From contig JAVHKY010000047.1 in the NCBI GenBank assembly GCA_035079385.1, forward strand, positions 248,001 to 312,000: a DNA stretch of 64,000 nt, written 5' to 3'. Shown here in pieces: positions 33,501 to 48,500 of the stretch. Made by a program: the position numbers and the translations under genes. The stretch comes from Aspidiotus rigidus (lineage: Eukaryota; Arthropoda; Insecta; Hemiptera; Diaspididae). The notes beneath the pieces are model-generated. The model did not search any database, was not told the DNA's origin, and saw nothing but the letters and a program-made list of their open reading frames with translations. The first letter of the stretch is position 1. Every line of letters begins with the position of its first letter.

Positions 33501-36500
33501 AATCAGCAAGTTATGGTTGTCGGAAAACGTAAGAGTGTAAATTTTATTTCTCGGCACGATCCTTACGGATGCAGAAATCTAAGTTTCTTTCCTTCATTTT
33601 TTTTCTCACTTTTTCAGCTGTCGTAATTGTGAGGATGGTACCGGCGCCAGCGCAGCCGAATAATGGAGCTTATACCGACGGCGGCCAACAGCTGTCACAA
33701 TTACAACCAAACGTGGTAGTACAACAAGAGCCAGGGTACGAATATGATTACTATCAGCTGAATACAAATGGAAATGGCTGTCCAGACACGAACCAAGGAT
33801 TTCAATACCAGAATCAAGGACCTCAATATCCGAACCAAGGATCTCAATATACAAATCAGGGACCTCAATACCCGAATCAAGGACCTCAGTACCCGAACCA
33901 AGGACCTCCAATCCCGAATCAAGGACCTCAATATCCAAACCAAGGACTTCAAGACCCGAATCAAGGACCTCAATACCCGAATCAGGGACCTCAATACCCA
34001 AACCAAGGACTTCAAAATCCTAATCAAGGACCTCAATACCCTCCGAGTACGGCATTGCAAGAACCGGATTATAGCAACGCGGAATGGGGTGTGCCTTCGG
34101 CGGTACCAAATATGACCCTGACGCAACCAGACGCTCAGATCATGCAACAGGTATTTTTTACACTTTTTTCTTTAGAACTCGTTTTTCGTTATTTTCATGT
34201 TTCACGATTTGAAAAGTCAATTACTTAGGTAGTCAAAATTTCTCGAAGTCCTTCTGATATTTAGAGCTCGACGATCAAAATTTTGCCAATTGCTTAGTAT
34301 ATTTTTCTAAAAAGACAAAATGGCTGTAAAGGCCCCTCCTCTTTGCATGAATATGGCTGGAAAGTCGGAAATCCCCCCCCCCCCCCCCTGTTCTTTATAT
34401 AAATGGCTCGAAGGTAAAAATTTTTTCAAGTCCTAGTTTTTCAAGTCTCTTCCCATAAAATTTATCCAAGTCTCAAAATAGAACAAACGAAAATCGGTTG
34501 TTTAAATAGAATCTATTCTACTTATTATATTGACTTTTGATACTTCTATCTCGGTCACGATGACGTCATAGTGACGTCCGCCGTCGTTTTTCCAAGTCCC
34601 TAAAGTAGATCAAGGTCACTAATGACGTCATCAAGCGTGAAAAAAACCGTCGGTTTTTTATGACGATACTCCGAGGAGAAGTGCCAGTCAAGAAATCGTC
34701 GAAAAAACTGTCAAGACGGTTTTTCAAAGAACAGTCTCGACCTTATAGCCACATAAAATGCTAAAACCAGGCCTAGGATGAGGAAAGTAGGAAAGGTCGC
34801 GATTTCTCCACGTTCCTAAAGTAGGTCAAGGCCACTAAAGACATTGTCAAGCTTAAAAAAAAACCGTGACGATTTTCCCAGGAGTAGTCCCGGTCAAGAA
34901 AACAACCGGTAAACCGGGACGGGTTTTCTGAGTATTCCCAATCTTATAAGCATATAAGGCGTGCGGAGAGACGAGTCGGTATTTCACGCCACATTCGGAG
35001 GGAAATTGATTCCGCGAGTCTTCCAAGTTCTTACGTTCGCGCGCTCGCGTTGCGCGGTATTGCGTCTTGTATTCATGCTTTGGACTGTGGGTGTGTATGG
35101 ACTTTGAATATTTTCCTAAATGTTTTACTCGAATTACAAGAATATTTTTGGACTTGGAAATTTTTTTCGAGATAACTCAAAAAAACGACCGAAGTACCAA
35201 AATATTATGTCTGGATTTTAAAAATTCTTTGAGATATTCTACTTGAAAAAACGACCAAGTCCGAGAATATTTTTAGACTTCGAATATTTTTCAAGATATT
35301 TCACTCAAAAAATATAATTTTTCAAAGTAATTCACTTGAAAAAAAGACAAGTATATTATAGGACTTATAATATTTTCCTGGTTGATTTACTCAAAAAAAC
35401 GACAGAGTCGGAGAATAATACTGGACTTTGAATATTTTTCGAGGTATTTTTTAACTCGAGAAAACGACGAAGTACAAGAATATTATTTTTGGACTTGGAA
35501 AATTTTTTTAGGTATCTCAAGATATTTGACTTAAAAAAACAACAAAGCATGAGAATATTTTCCGGGATATTTTACTTGAAAAAAGACAAAGTCTAAGAAT
35601 AATATTAGACTCGGAAAATTCTTCAAGATATTTTACGCAAGAAAATGACAAAAACAAGGAAAGTACCAGAATATATTTTTGGGCTCGGAATATTTCTCGT
35701 GAACTCTCTCTCAAAAAATGAAGTTTTGGAACATTTTTTGACTTCCAATATTTCCTGAGATATAACTGACTGTTTTTCCAAGTAAAACATCTCAAAACAA
35801 TTTTTCAAGTCCAAAAATGTTCTTGTACTTGGATTGTTTTTTAAAGTAAAATATTTCTAAAAATATTCCAAGTACAAAATTATTCTCAAACTCTGTCGTT
35901 TTTTGAGTAAAATATCCAGAAAAATATCCTAAGTCCAAAAATATTCTTGTACTTCGTCGTTTTCTCGAGTTAAATACCTCGAAAAATATTCCAAGTCCAG
36001 TATTATTCTCGGACTCGGACGTTTTTTTTGAGTAAATCATCCAGGAAAATATTATAAGTCCAATAATTTTCTGGTACTTTGTCTTTTTTCAAGTGAATTA
36101 CCTGGAAAAATAATATTTTTTGAGTGAAATATCTTGAAAAATATTCTATTTGAAAAAATATTCGTTTTTTCAAGTAGAATAGCTCAAAGAATTGTTGAAG
36201 TCCAAACAATTATTTTGGTACTTCGGTCGTTTTTTGAGTAAAATATTTCGATTTTCGAAAAAATTTTCAAGTCCAAAAATATTCTTGTATTTTGTCCTTT
36301 TTTTTTTAGTAAAATACTTTGAAAAATAATTCAAGTCCAATAATATTCTCGGACTTCGTTATTTTTTTCAAGTAAAATACCAAAAAAAATTTTCCAGTCG
36401 AAAAATATTCTTGTACTTCGTCGTTTTCTCGAGTTAAATACCTCGAAAAATATTCCAAGTCCAGTATTATTCTCGGACTCGGACGTTTTTTTTGAGTAAA

Positions 36501-39500
36501 TCATCCAGGAAAATATTCCAAGCCCAATAATATTCTGGTACTTCGTCTTTTTTTCAAGTGAATCACCTTGAAAAATGATATTTTTTTATTAAAATGTCTT
36601 GAAAAATATTTGAAGTCCAAAAATATTCTCGGATTTGGTCGTTTTTTCAAGTAGAATATTTCAAAGAATTTTCAAAGTCCAAACGTATATCGGTACTTCG
36701 GTCGTTTTTTGAGTAAAATATTTCGATTTTCGAAAAAAATTTCTAAGACCAAAAGTATTCTTGTACTTCGTCTTTTTTTGAGTAAAACATTTTGGAAAAT
36801 ATTCAAAGTCCATACAGACCCCCTTGATACTGACCCACAGTTCAAAGCATGAATACAAGACGCAATACCGCGCAACGCGAGCGTGCGAACGCACGAACTT
36901 CGAAGACTCGCGGAATCAATTTCCCTCCGAATGTGGCGTGAAATACCGACTCGTCTAGGACAGAGATAGAGAGAAAAAAAAAAAAGAAAAAAGGAAAAGG
37001 AAAGAAAGATGGCGAAAGAAAGCCGGATGGCGAACATTGTGAAAACAGGTAAAACTTCAATCATCCATTGCCGGCGTTGAGTCAGACATGAGAGGGGGGG
37101 GAGAGAGGTAGAGCAGGAAAACATTGAATCAGTTCAACTTCATTGGTATTTGCATTTCCAGTTTTATTTCGATTGAGCGCAGGAGGATTGGGGGAATTGT
37201 GAGAAAAATTAAACCTACGAATCTTAAGGTCTTGAATTTTGATTTTTTTACAGTTCACATTTTCTTCTTTGGGAGTGAGGGATGTTCGGCCATGGGTATG
37301 AGGAATGACACTTCAAAAAATCTCATTTTTATCGGTCGGTTTTTCGGAAAAAATATCCCTCGCCCGGCCGGCAACCATAAGGTCGTTTAAATTGACCTCC
37401 TATCATTTATAGCTCGGAGGTTAAAAGTTCTTGTAAGTCCTCCTCCTATCATATATTGTTCGGAGCTCGAAATTTTAACAGGGAGGGAACGACTGCCGTC
37501 CGCCCCGTCCGCCAAGGCCCGGAGCTCGAAAATTTTACAAATTCCCCTACTATCATAAACGGCTTAGAGGGGGCTGTAACGTCACAGTTTGATAACGTCG
37601 CAGCCTAGCCTTTTAACGATACAATATGATGACGAAATAGTTCAATTTTTTTTGGGTTCCCCTCCTATTATATACAGCTCCAAAGGCCGGGCATGTGACG
37701 TCACAATCTACATTTTTCATATCCCACGTGTCCATAAAACAGGTTCCCTGCCACCCCTAGTTGAACTCCGTCGAAGACCCCGTGAGATTTTACAAGTTCC
37801 CCTCCTATCATATATAACTTGGAGATCGTATCCATTTCTGAGTCCTTCTCCTACCACAATACGTCCAAAGGCCGACGTCATAGTTCAGTTTTTTTTTCAA
37901 GTTTCTTTCCTATTATATATAGCTCCGAAGTCCAGCCTGTGACGTCACAGGTCAGCCTTGTGTTGTCACAATCTGATGACGTCATTGATCAGAGTTCCCT
38001 CCTGTTACGTAGGTATAGCTACAAAGTCCAGCCTGTGACATTAGAATTTGATGACGTCATAGGTCAGCCTTGTGATGTCACAATATGATGATGTCATAGT
38101 TCAGTTTTTTTCAAGTTCCCCTCCTATTCTGTATAGCTACAAAGTCCAGCCTGTGACATTAGAATTTGATGACGTCATAGGTCAGCCTTGTGATGTCACA
38201 ATCTGATGACGTCATAGTTCAGTTTTTTTTAAGTTCCCCTCCTATTATGTATAGCTCGAAAGTCCGGGCCTGTGACATCACAATTCGATAACGTCATAGG
38301 TCAGCCTTGTGATGTCACAATCTGATGACGTCATAGTTCAGTTTTTTCAAGTTCCCTCCTGTTACATAGGTATAGCTACAAAGTCCAGTCTGTGACATTA
38401 GAATTTGATGACGTCATAGGTCAGCCTTGAGACGCCACAATCTAATGACGTCATGAATCAGTTTAGTTTTAAAGTTTTCTTCCCTCCTATTATAAATAGC
38501 TTCAAAGTCCGGGTCTGTGACGTCACAATCTGATAACATCATAAATCCTTTTTTTAGCGGAGAACCCGCTATCCCTTTTGTTGGGGGTACTTCCAGGAAA
38601 TTTTCGTCCGCAAGCGCGGGCCGAGCGAGGTTGATGACGTCACGGAGAGGGGAGGGGGACTCAGAAAAAACGACGGCTTCCTTGACGAAGTTGAACGAGG
38701 AACGCAGGGAACCTGTTTTTGAGTCAAATGGAATTTGGTATTGAAAATTCAAGGAAGCCCAGACCTACTAAAAGCCTAGTATAATATAGGGCTTTTCCAT
38801 GTCGGCGCATTGCATACGTATTCTCCTAAGTGTTATCGAAATGGTAGTATTTCTAACATTGCTCTTATGGGTATTGCTGAATTGTATACTCATTTTCATT
38901 GTGGATTAATTTGCTATAAGAGCAATGCGCCGACATGGGAAAGCCCTATAGTTTGAGAGTCTAAATTTTTCTCGAATCTCGAGCTATATAATTATGATAG
39001 CTCCAGAGTTGAAATTTTTCCAAGTCCCTCTCATATCATATATAGCTCAATAGTCGAAATTTTTCTATGTCTCCCTCCTATCATAATTCTATAGCTCGAG
39101 AGTCGACATTTTTTCTAAGTCTCCCTCCTATCATATATAGCCTGAGAGTCGAAATTATTTCAAGTCCCTCTCCTATGAAAGTCGAAATTTTTTCCAAATC
39201 CCCCTCGTATCATAGCTCGAGAGTTAACATTTTTCCAAGTTTTTTGCTGGAAGCCGGATGGCAAATTTCTCAAAAAGCCCCCCATAAAACAGGTTCCCTG
39301 TTAAAATTCCGACCTCCGAGCTATATATGATAGAAGGGGGACTTGGAAAGACGACGGTTTCCTTGAAATTGCAGCGCGTTCAAGTTGTCACGTCATGATT
39401 TTCAAGACTTGGAAAAACTCCAGGCCCTAGGGGACTCGCGAAAACGGGTTCCCCGCTGCTATCGTAGTCCTTTTCAAGTCCCCTCCCCCTCCTATTATAT

Positions 39501-42500
39501 ATAGCTCCAAAGTCCGGGCCTCGCACGTCATAGATGAGTTTTTTTTTTAATTCCCTCCTATTAAAATGAAAAAATTTTAACCGTGAAAGTGTTTTTATTT
39601 ATATGAAATTCCTATTATTTATAACTCCAAAGTCCGAGCTTGTGACGTCACAGTTCAATAACGTCATAGGTCAGCCTTGTGACCTTACAATCTGATGACA
39701 TCATAGATCAGTTTTTTTTAAAGTTCCTATCCTATTATCTATAATTTCAAAGTCCGGGCTCGTGACGTCAGGATGTCACAATCTACATTTTTCAGATCCC
39801 ACGTGTCCCAACACTCGTTCAACTCCGTTAAAGAACCCGTGAGTTTTTCCAAGTTCCCCTCCGGTCATATACTATAGCTCCAAAGTCCGAGTAACAATTT
39901 GAGGACGTCATAGGTCAGGCTTATGAGTGACGTCACAATCTGATGACGTCATATATTCTTCAGATCCCACATGCGCTATAAAAAAAGTTCCCTTTCACGC
40001 CTCATTTAACTTCGTTAAAAAACCTGCGAGTTTTAAGGCATACAATACATACGAGAGGGAGAATTTGGAATTATTTTGACTTTCGAACTCTATCGGGAGG
40101 CGAACTTGAAGGAATTTTTACTTTCAGATAATATAAACTTTCCTCTCTGCTCTCTAGTTGAAATCCCATGATGGCATCACACCCTATTGGCCTCATACTT
40201 CTAAGTTGTCCCACTTGGTAACGTCTGCACCTCTTCCTAATTACTCGTCTCCACCCCTGGTATTCAATCGAAATTTTCTATAGTTTTCCTGATGACATCA
40301 CGCCAATAGACTAAGTTATCGTGACGTCACTCATTGCTAACTCCCTACCAATGAGGCACGGATGACGCGCGAACGCGCTTTGAAAACTTCCGAATGTGAT
40401 CGATTGTGTCGTTTGGGATACATCACGTTATCGGAGGTTTCGATCATAGGTTCACAACAAAAAATCGGAAGTACACATAAATAGGCAATTACGTGTTTAT
40501 ATTCAGAATTAGAAAGTTTTCAAGTACCCGGTATTTTAAAATGTATGGGCGGTTCTTCATTATTATGTATAGGAGTCGTTTTAACCGGTAATCTCCACGA
40601 TTACTGAGTAGTTCGCCTTGCGAATTGTCTCAAATGAAACGTTGAGACTTCCACATTGTTGTTAGCGAACAAAAGTACGTAAAAGTTCATCCCTTAAGCT
40701 CTAATTAAGCTTCAAAGTCGTTTTGCATGTGTGTCTAAGTGTGCGTGTAACGCTCTATTATATATAGGAGTAGCTAGCCACATACATATATATCTACATA
40801 TTCCCTTTAGCGTAACTCACAAATCATTTCATCCACAGTCGGCTGTGATTTTGTCTAATTTCGCATCTTTAGAATATAGGTTAGGGCATTGAACGGATGA
40901 TTCAATGTCAATGTCAAGTTTTCTTTCTTTTAGGCGAGGGGTTGAGTGAAGAAAGGAATTTTGGTTTACCATGGAAAATGAGTGTATGTGCTTAACAGTT
41001 ATTCAATCGTACGACACATGTATGTCGGGTGAATTGGTTACACTGGTAGAGAACAATGAATCACGACTGTACATGTGCGTGCAATGTTCAATTTCTAAAA
41101 ATAAACTCTGCTAAGGACGCAGTATGCCGTCCAACAGCGAAGACAATAATAGGACAATAAGTTTACGGTTAACGATTGGTTGATAAATAATAGTTCCGTG
41201 TTACAATGCGGGCAGTACGGTCATAAGTCAAGTGAAAATAAATGTGTATAGGTGTGGAAGTGTGATTTTCACAGATCCAGCGAATTGAGAAAATTTCTGA
41301 GGGTGTGGTATCAATCAGAGAACATACCAGATAAGCATTAAGGATGAAAGAAAATATTAAAAAAGATGGAGAGGGCCTCTCAAGGAGTGGTAGGGATCAG
41401 AGAATAGATAGGGTAACAATTGAGAATGAGTAGTTAGACAGGTGAAGAGGGATCGTCGAACTTTAAGAAATTACAGGCTTGGGTTAGGTACGTACAAGGG
41501 TTCCGTCCAAAGGACGGGCATTTCTGCTTGTATTTCAATAGAGCATTTTTTCGTTTACGATCCGAGTTGTTAATGTAGGCTAAGATTGACAATTTTAAGC
41601 GGGCTATAGGATACTTTGGGATAAACGGATGTGGAACTTGTAACTTCACGATAACTTAGTCTACTTCCCGAAGTCAAAGTTTCGTCATTAGTTTTTACCA
41701 GTTGAAAAGGGAAACATTTTTAACGTTAGTCGCGACTGGTTTTGCACGAGATGAAATCGACTTCATTTTGTATCGGATGAAATTTCCAGCTGATGGTTTC
41801 ATTTGCGCCATTCTCCTAAATGCTCTGATGACTTCATCATATGCTTAAAAATGCAGAACTCGAATAGAGTCTAGCCATCAGCTGAGAACTCTGATCCCTG
41901 ACAAGATAAGGTTCAATTTTATCTCCCTTCATAGTGTCTTGATTTTGCTAAACTCCAAAACGGGCAACATATTCATGTCTGATAATCTTCTGCATATTAT
42001 GAGTAATTTTTAAACCGAAATTCCGAGAGTCGATTCATGTCGGAAAAAGGATGCAATAGAAGAATAATCTACTAACTTTTCTTTTTCTTTTTTCTCTCCC
42101 GAATTTTAGTAAATTGAACAAAATTTTATACATTTACTTATAAAGATAGTACCATAAAGGTCACTTATTAGGAATAAAATTTCACTAATTCCAATCTTAC
42201 AGACATTACCCGGAAAGGATTAATTAGTTTTTCAGATCAAATAGAACAATATTAAATAAGGGGTGTATCTTTTGAATTCTTTCAGAACGTGACCACTAAT
42301 ACCACTAATGTTGTCTCGCCGTGAAAATAAGAGCACTCAACACAGATCCAGCTGATAGCTGCCATTCAACGTCGATCGCTCTAGAAGTCAGAATCATCGA
42401 CAGAGAGTAAAAATAGATTATACATCTTATTGAGACTCTACCATGTATCATGGTTGAAATTTTTATATTTTTTATCAATATTTTTTTGCACTAATTTCAA

Positions 42501-45500
42501 AATAAGAAAACTAATGTGGAAATGCACATTTGTACTAGTTTTAATTATTATATAGGTGTAAGGATTTTTGCATTCAGAGAATTTTTCAAATAAATTTAAT
42601 CGTGTAGATGTCAGATAATTTTCAGGTTTTTGATCAATATTTCTGTAATTAGATTATTCCAGAATTAGGTAAACTCGCGGTAAACACGAGGAAGAGCGAA
42701 TAATAATTTTCTCTCTTTTTTTTTTAGCTTAGATTAAAAGTTTAGAGCTCGACCGCCCTCTTGGCCCACTCGACAAAGGCTCAAAGTTCCAAGTTTTTTC
42801 AAGGCCCCCTTCTCCTCTTCCAGCTGACGAAACTCCACATTCTTTTTTCAAGTTGAAGGATGTTAATGAGAGTGGAATCTTACAGATAAGGAAGGAAGAG
42901 GAAATATGACGAAAAAGTCTCCTGGCCCGAGCTTCCTAATCAAAGTCATTGATGACGTCACAAAGGTCGGACGCAGACTTTTTAAAGGATGTAACCTTCA
43001 TAGCACGAAATCAATTTGAACATGAAACAGTCTCAGTCTAAAATGCTCCTCTGGATCTGACTTCTGTTTATCCTAACACTCTATCCTACCCTTCGCTCAA
43101 CTTATAGGTTTATAACTTGAAATTCTGTCACTTTCACAGAAATTTGGAGCACAAGAATTTTTCAACTATCTCCTTATAGGAAGCTTATAGTTCGACCTGT
43201 TTTCGAGTCCCTTTTATAGAGGATCATGACCCGAATTTTCTTAGAGTTCCTACGAAAGATCGAGGTCATTAATGATTTCATAAAAATCAGACGTGGACGT
43301 TTTCTAATGATCCCCTTCCCTCAACAAAACAGATATCATTCTGTTCTATCTCAAAAATTATCGTCAGTCAGAAATTACAGTCAATATCCATTCATTTGAG
43401 CACAAGTATCACGTTTAGTCCTTGAACAAATACAATGTAACGAGTAAAATATTCACCTCCAACTGTTTAATTAAGGACTGCTCCTTCGTACGAAGTTTTT
43501 CTTTACGTAATTTCTTCTCTTCTTTTCGTAAACGCTCTGCTTCCAATTTCCGTTGCGTGAGCTGTTCTTGTAACGCTGATATACGAGCTTCTAAATCACT
43601 TTGATCGGTGGTCGTGGTATCTGTAGAGAGAAAATCAAGTGAAAATTTCATTGTTATCTCATAAAACGACCTTTTTTTCGTCTATTTCACGCGAACTTGT
43701 ATCAATATTCTTTTTTCGACCAAGGAGAATTTCCTACAAGGGATCAGGTCGATTGAACTGTTTTATTGTCTGTGATTCTACACTTATAAGACAGAATATT
43801 CACTGATAATCGCCGAAAAATTTTTCTAAAAAAAATGAGGAAGGTGGACCTTATGGTGAAAAAAGAAAGCAAATTACATTTAAGGGTTCAAGAAACAAGT
43901 CTTGATCCAGAGTAGTCTTAGCAATCAGAGAGTAAAAGTGAGAGAGAAAAAAACATAGGTATTTGAGAGTCACTCACCGTTCCATGAAGGTAGCGTCAAA
44001 TCCGAAGCAGATGATTGCCTACGACTATGTAAAATCCTTTTGGTAGGCGAAAAAACAACTGTTGCTAATGGTCTCTTAATTTTTATCTTATTTTTACTGG
44101 TATCCGGTATATCACTTTCAGAGACACTTTCTTCTCTAAATGAAGTCTCCCACTCTTTAAATGGTCTTCCTTTTGGGCTAAAAGGAGTGAAAAAAAAAAA
44201 GCTCGCTTAGTTACCAAGTACAAATTGAAACGCTAGCTGACTTGTTCATGACTATTATTACTTACGGTGTATGCTCGGCGGGAAAACTTAAATTATTCCG
44301 AGTATCATCGGGCTTCTCTTCAACTTTGACTGGCGAATGAGAATTCTTGAGAAGCAGAATTTTATCCGGATCCAAATCCAAACGAATCGAGATACCAGCA
44401 TTCAATTCAATTGGCGGTATAACCGTACCTGGGGATGATCAAGAGGATAAATATTAGACCTAATTAAAGAAAACAAAATCTAATTCGAGAGAGAGACGAT
44501 AAACACAAGTGCTTTTCACTCAGTCAATCAATGCCTAATCCAGCATAGAGAAATATGTGACGATTTTTCAGCTGATTTTGGTATAATTATTTCAAAAATG
44601 GACGTCGCTTATTATTTATATTGACTTCTTTTTTTTAAAGAAGTTCTGGGAAGGTACAGACCAATGAGAATTTAGTTTCGTCAAAAATCAAGTTTGAATT
44701 TTTCACAAACTTCGCATTTTTGTTACGTACCCAAATTTGGAAACTATCGAAATGAAAAATGAAAATCCCACATACGTCTAATAAATTTATGAGAACGTTT
44801 CGACTCGGTCGATTTCTATATCATCTAAAAACAGAAGCAGTTCTGCAAAAACGAACCTTTTTTCGCAATTTTCCGATCATCCGTGGAAAAATTTTCACAT
44901 CTTGAGGATAGCATCCTTGGTTCTATATTCTGCATCACTTTCTCTTTCCTGAAGTCAAAAGATAATGAATTGTACAAGAGAATGAATTTTAATTCCGAGC
45001 GAATAGAGCGAGGTTGATATTATTGATTTACTCGATCTTATCGTTGGCTTCATTTCTACTCTGGTCATCCAAAATAACTGATGGACAGCTAGAAGTCGAA
45101 ATACCTAGAATGGTCTGACTCGATATCACGCACGGAGTATTGTTAGACTCGGCTTTCTTCTTGGGCTATTCGAAAAAGAAAATCGAATTTACGTTTTGTA
45201 GTAACAATGAAAGGCGAATTTTCGGAGTGAAAAAGTTGAAAGACAAACCTTCGATGTTTGTTGTCGCACGCGAGACGGTGTTTTTCCTTCTCGTGTTAGG
45301 GACTTTTGTCTCATTAATTCGACTTTACGTTGCTCGACTGTTTCAACGACGGTTTTCCTCATCCTACAAGACGAAATCAGGAAAGGGAAATGAATGAAAA
45401 ATTCTGCCTCATCGACTTATCTAATTGTAAATACATACTAATACTCACTTTTCTAATTCAAGAATATTTTTAGTAACTCTTAATAAAACAGCTCGTTGTT

Positions 45501-48500
45501 TCTTCTTCAGCGCTTTAATTTTATCGTCTTCTTTTCTTTCGCGATATTGACTGGAAAATTAGAAAAATATTAAAATAAGATTCTTCAAAAACTGCGAAAC
45601 TGAGACACGCGGATACATATGAATAACTCGTTTAAAAGGAATGGGGAATGATAACGTGAATAAAATTGCAACTCACTTTTTCTGAAGCTCCAAAGCAAAA
45701 ATTTCCGTTTTCAAGTATCTATTCAAAGCTTCTTTTTGCTCTTGTATTTTCTTCAGAATTTGACATAATTTTTCGTCTTCACTCTTGATCATTTGGTCGT
45801 ACTATAAGAATAAGAACATACGAGCAACGCGTAAAATAATACAAGAAAAAAAATTTAGAGGCCGAGCTCTGCTGCCCCCTGGAAAACAGGTAGTCTAAAA
45901 TTATGCACGTTTTTGAAATCCCAAAATACGCTACACTTCATGAAGACATATTGTAGTACCACCTTCTTTTGCAAAAAAAAAAAAAAAAAAAAAAACCTTA
46001 CAGTAGTCAAGCTTTTTATCTTCTATTCCTTTCCTCGAAAACGCATTCTAAGCCTAAAAAAGTATTCTAAGACGTTAAATAGGTTACATATTTTGGCAAA
46101 TCTAAGTTTATTTATAATCAAGCCAAGAACAATCTCTGTAATCTAACTCGTCCAGACAAATTCGTTTAAAAACATAACCTAACGTAACTTCGGTTGATAA
46201 CGTCGCCAATCGATGACGTCATCAAATTTGTATGTTTTCTATGAAACCTAACCTAATCAAACATAGGTTGATGATGTCATCCAAGTTGAACACAAAAGTT
46301 AACCCAATTCGGGTTGATGAAATCACCAGTCAAAGACGTCATCAAATTTGAACGTTTCCTATGAAACATAACCTAATTCAAGTAGGGTTGCAAAAAAACG
46401 TTCTTTTTCCAAAAAAAAAAAAAAAACAACAGAAAACATGTTTTTTTCAGGTTAAAACAGATTTTATGTGTGAAACATGTTTCAAATGATGGTTCTTAAT
46501 TCCTTGTTTAAAACACATTTTAGATGTTTTTAAACATTGTTTAAAACCATTTTAAATCATTCAATTGTTGTTTGGGATTGGGACACATTTTTGGAGTTCT
46601 AACTATTGTTTTAAACACATTTCAAATGTTTTAAACATCGGTTTTGAACATCGTTTAACACAACGTTCTAATTTTTTTTTACTTTTTCAACCCTGGAAAA
46701 ATTCAAAATTGGCAAATATGAAGAAAAATAATGAAAATGTGGAAAAGAACAAGGTTTTTAATATTTTTTAATGTATTGAAAAAAACAAGTTTAAAACAAA
46801 AAAAAAAACACGTTTTAAACATTGTTTGTTTAAAACATCGCAACCCTGAATTTAACTTAGGTTGATGACATTCAGTCAATGATGTCATATAAAATGTGAA
46901 TATTGTCTATGAAACATGACCTAATCTAACTTAGGTTGATGACGTCATCAAAGTTGGAAAAGGAAGGTGACCTATAACTGATATAGGATGATGACATCAC
47001 CAGTCAATGATGTCATCAAACTTGGACGTTTTCTATGAAATATATCTGCCCTACAAAGTAGAATGGACGTATCTACAAATCAGTATCTACAAATCACCAA
47101 TCACGAAAAAAATTGTTTCCTCTTTAGAGAATGTTTAACCAAGTTGAAGATCATAATATCCATTCAATTTTCAACAAGAAAAACGATGGTAATGATAATT
47201 TCTTGATACAAAACATTTTCATCAAGAAATTCAGTATTGTGCTTACCACTGTTATTGTTGATTAGAACCGAAAATTGATGAGAACAGAAGTATTTATATT
47301 TCTAAAATCTGTCATCTTGAATATTCTTGATACGTATTAAAGTGAATACATCTCAGCTTTGAACAATAAAGCATTTTATGTTCATGAATCATGACCAATG
47401 AGATTGTATTAGAAAATATTTCAAACGAGTGAGAATAAAAACTTTCAGTTTTGTGGAATCTTGTTGTTGATTGAGCGCAAAATACTCTTATCAGCTGATT
47501 GTGATTTCAAAGATTCTTACCAACAGACCCTTCATGCTGATCGTTATTTTGGAGATATGTCCACTCTACTTTGTAGGGCAGATATCCTAAATCCTAATCT
47601 AATTCAAGTTGATAACATTACCAGTTGATGACGTCATTAAATTGGAACATTTTTCTATGAGATAAGATAAAACCTAATCTAACTTGGGTTGATGACATCC
47701 AGTCAATGACGTCATCACATTTGGATATTTTCTATGAAACATAACATAATATAACTTTGGTTGATGATATTATCATCAAAGTCAGACACGGACAGCGGAC
47801 TTAGAACCTAACTTAGGCTGACGACTTCAGCAGATTTGGACGTTTTCTATGAAACATAATCTAATTTAACTCAGTTAGATGACGTCTCAAGTTGATAACG
47901 TCATCAAAGGTCCTTTTCAAGAATTTATCACAATTTGATACTAAGTGATAGTTCTAAAATATGAGATCTCTCGTGTAGATCTTGAGAAATTTTTTTCAAG
48001 ATAACGGAATATAGTTCGTCTTATTCGTTTTTACTCACTAATTCAACCAATAATGTCGTCGAGGTGATGTTCCCAAAGTCGTTTGAAAGCTCTGCAGAAG
48101 ATTCGTCTTTCAGCAATCCCGAATCGTACCATTTTCTCCCAATATCTAGAAACATACAACAAATTCACAAAAATTATAAATTTAAAAGCACAAGAATCCC
48201 CAAAGTCGGTGTACATACCGTTCTCGAGCAATGATCTCGAAGGATCGCCACAAACTAACGATTGAGGTAACGAAACCGATATGTTTGGCGCTTTCAAAGA
48301 TTCTAAATTCGAAGTTTTCGTTAAATTTACTTCGCTACTACCGACGTCTCTGAACAAACGTGGGTCGCGATTCTCGACAATCGACTGGAGATCAAATTCT
48401 GTTTTAGTGTTCGGTATTACATTCTTTTCGGCCAGTGGGGTCAATCCTGGACCTCCAGATACGACTAGAGGACGTACTCCCGACACGTCTAATCCGACCG

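Larger units (their letters stand above)
45802..48044. other. Intron with CRE-rich repeats and a MITE
   Basis: Between two coiled-coil exons of the CEP350-like gene. Holds a poly-A tract (45976-45998), interrupted satellite (46150-46400, 46855-47040, 47590-47930), a ttaaaacat-rich low-complexity part (46430-46840) and an inverted-repeat element (47043-47584). No exon. Confidence 0.5.

Noticed and set aside
33606..34147. Minus-strand and second plus-frame repeat proteins over the QGPQYPN region
   Set aside because: Shadows of the 21-bp coding repeat; only the frame with the signal peptide and clean splice junction is supported.
35365..36894. Several minus-strand frames rich in [13 protein letters not shown] motifs
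   Set aside because: By-products of the tandem units in the foldback element; no start context or splice sites and they repeat each other.
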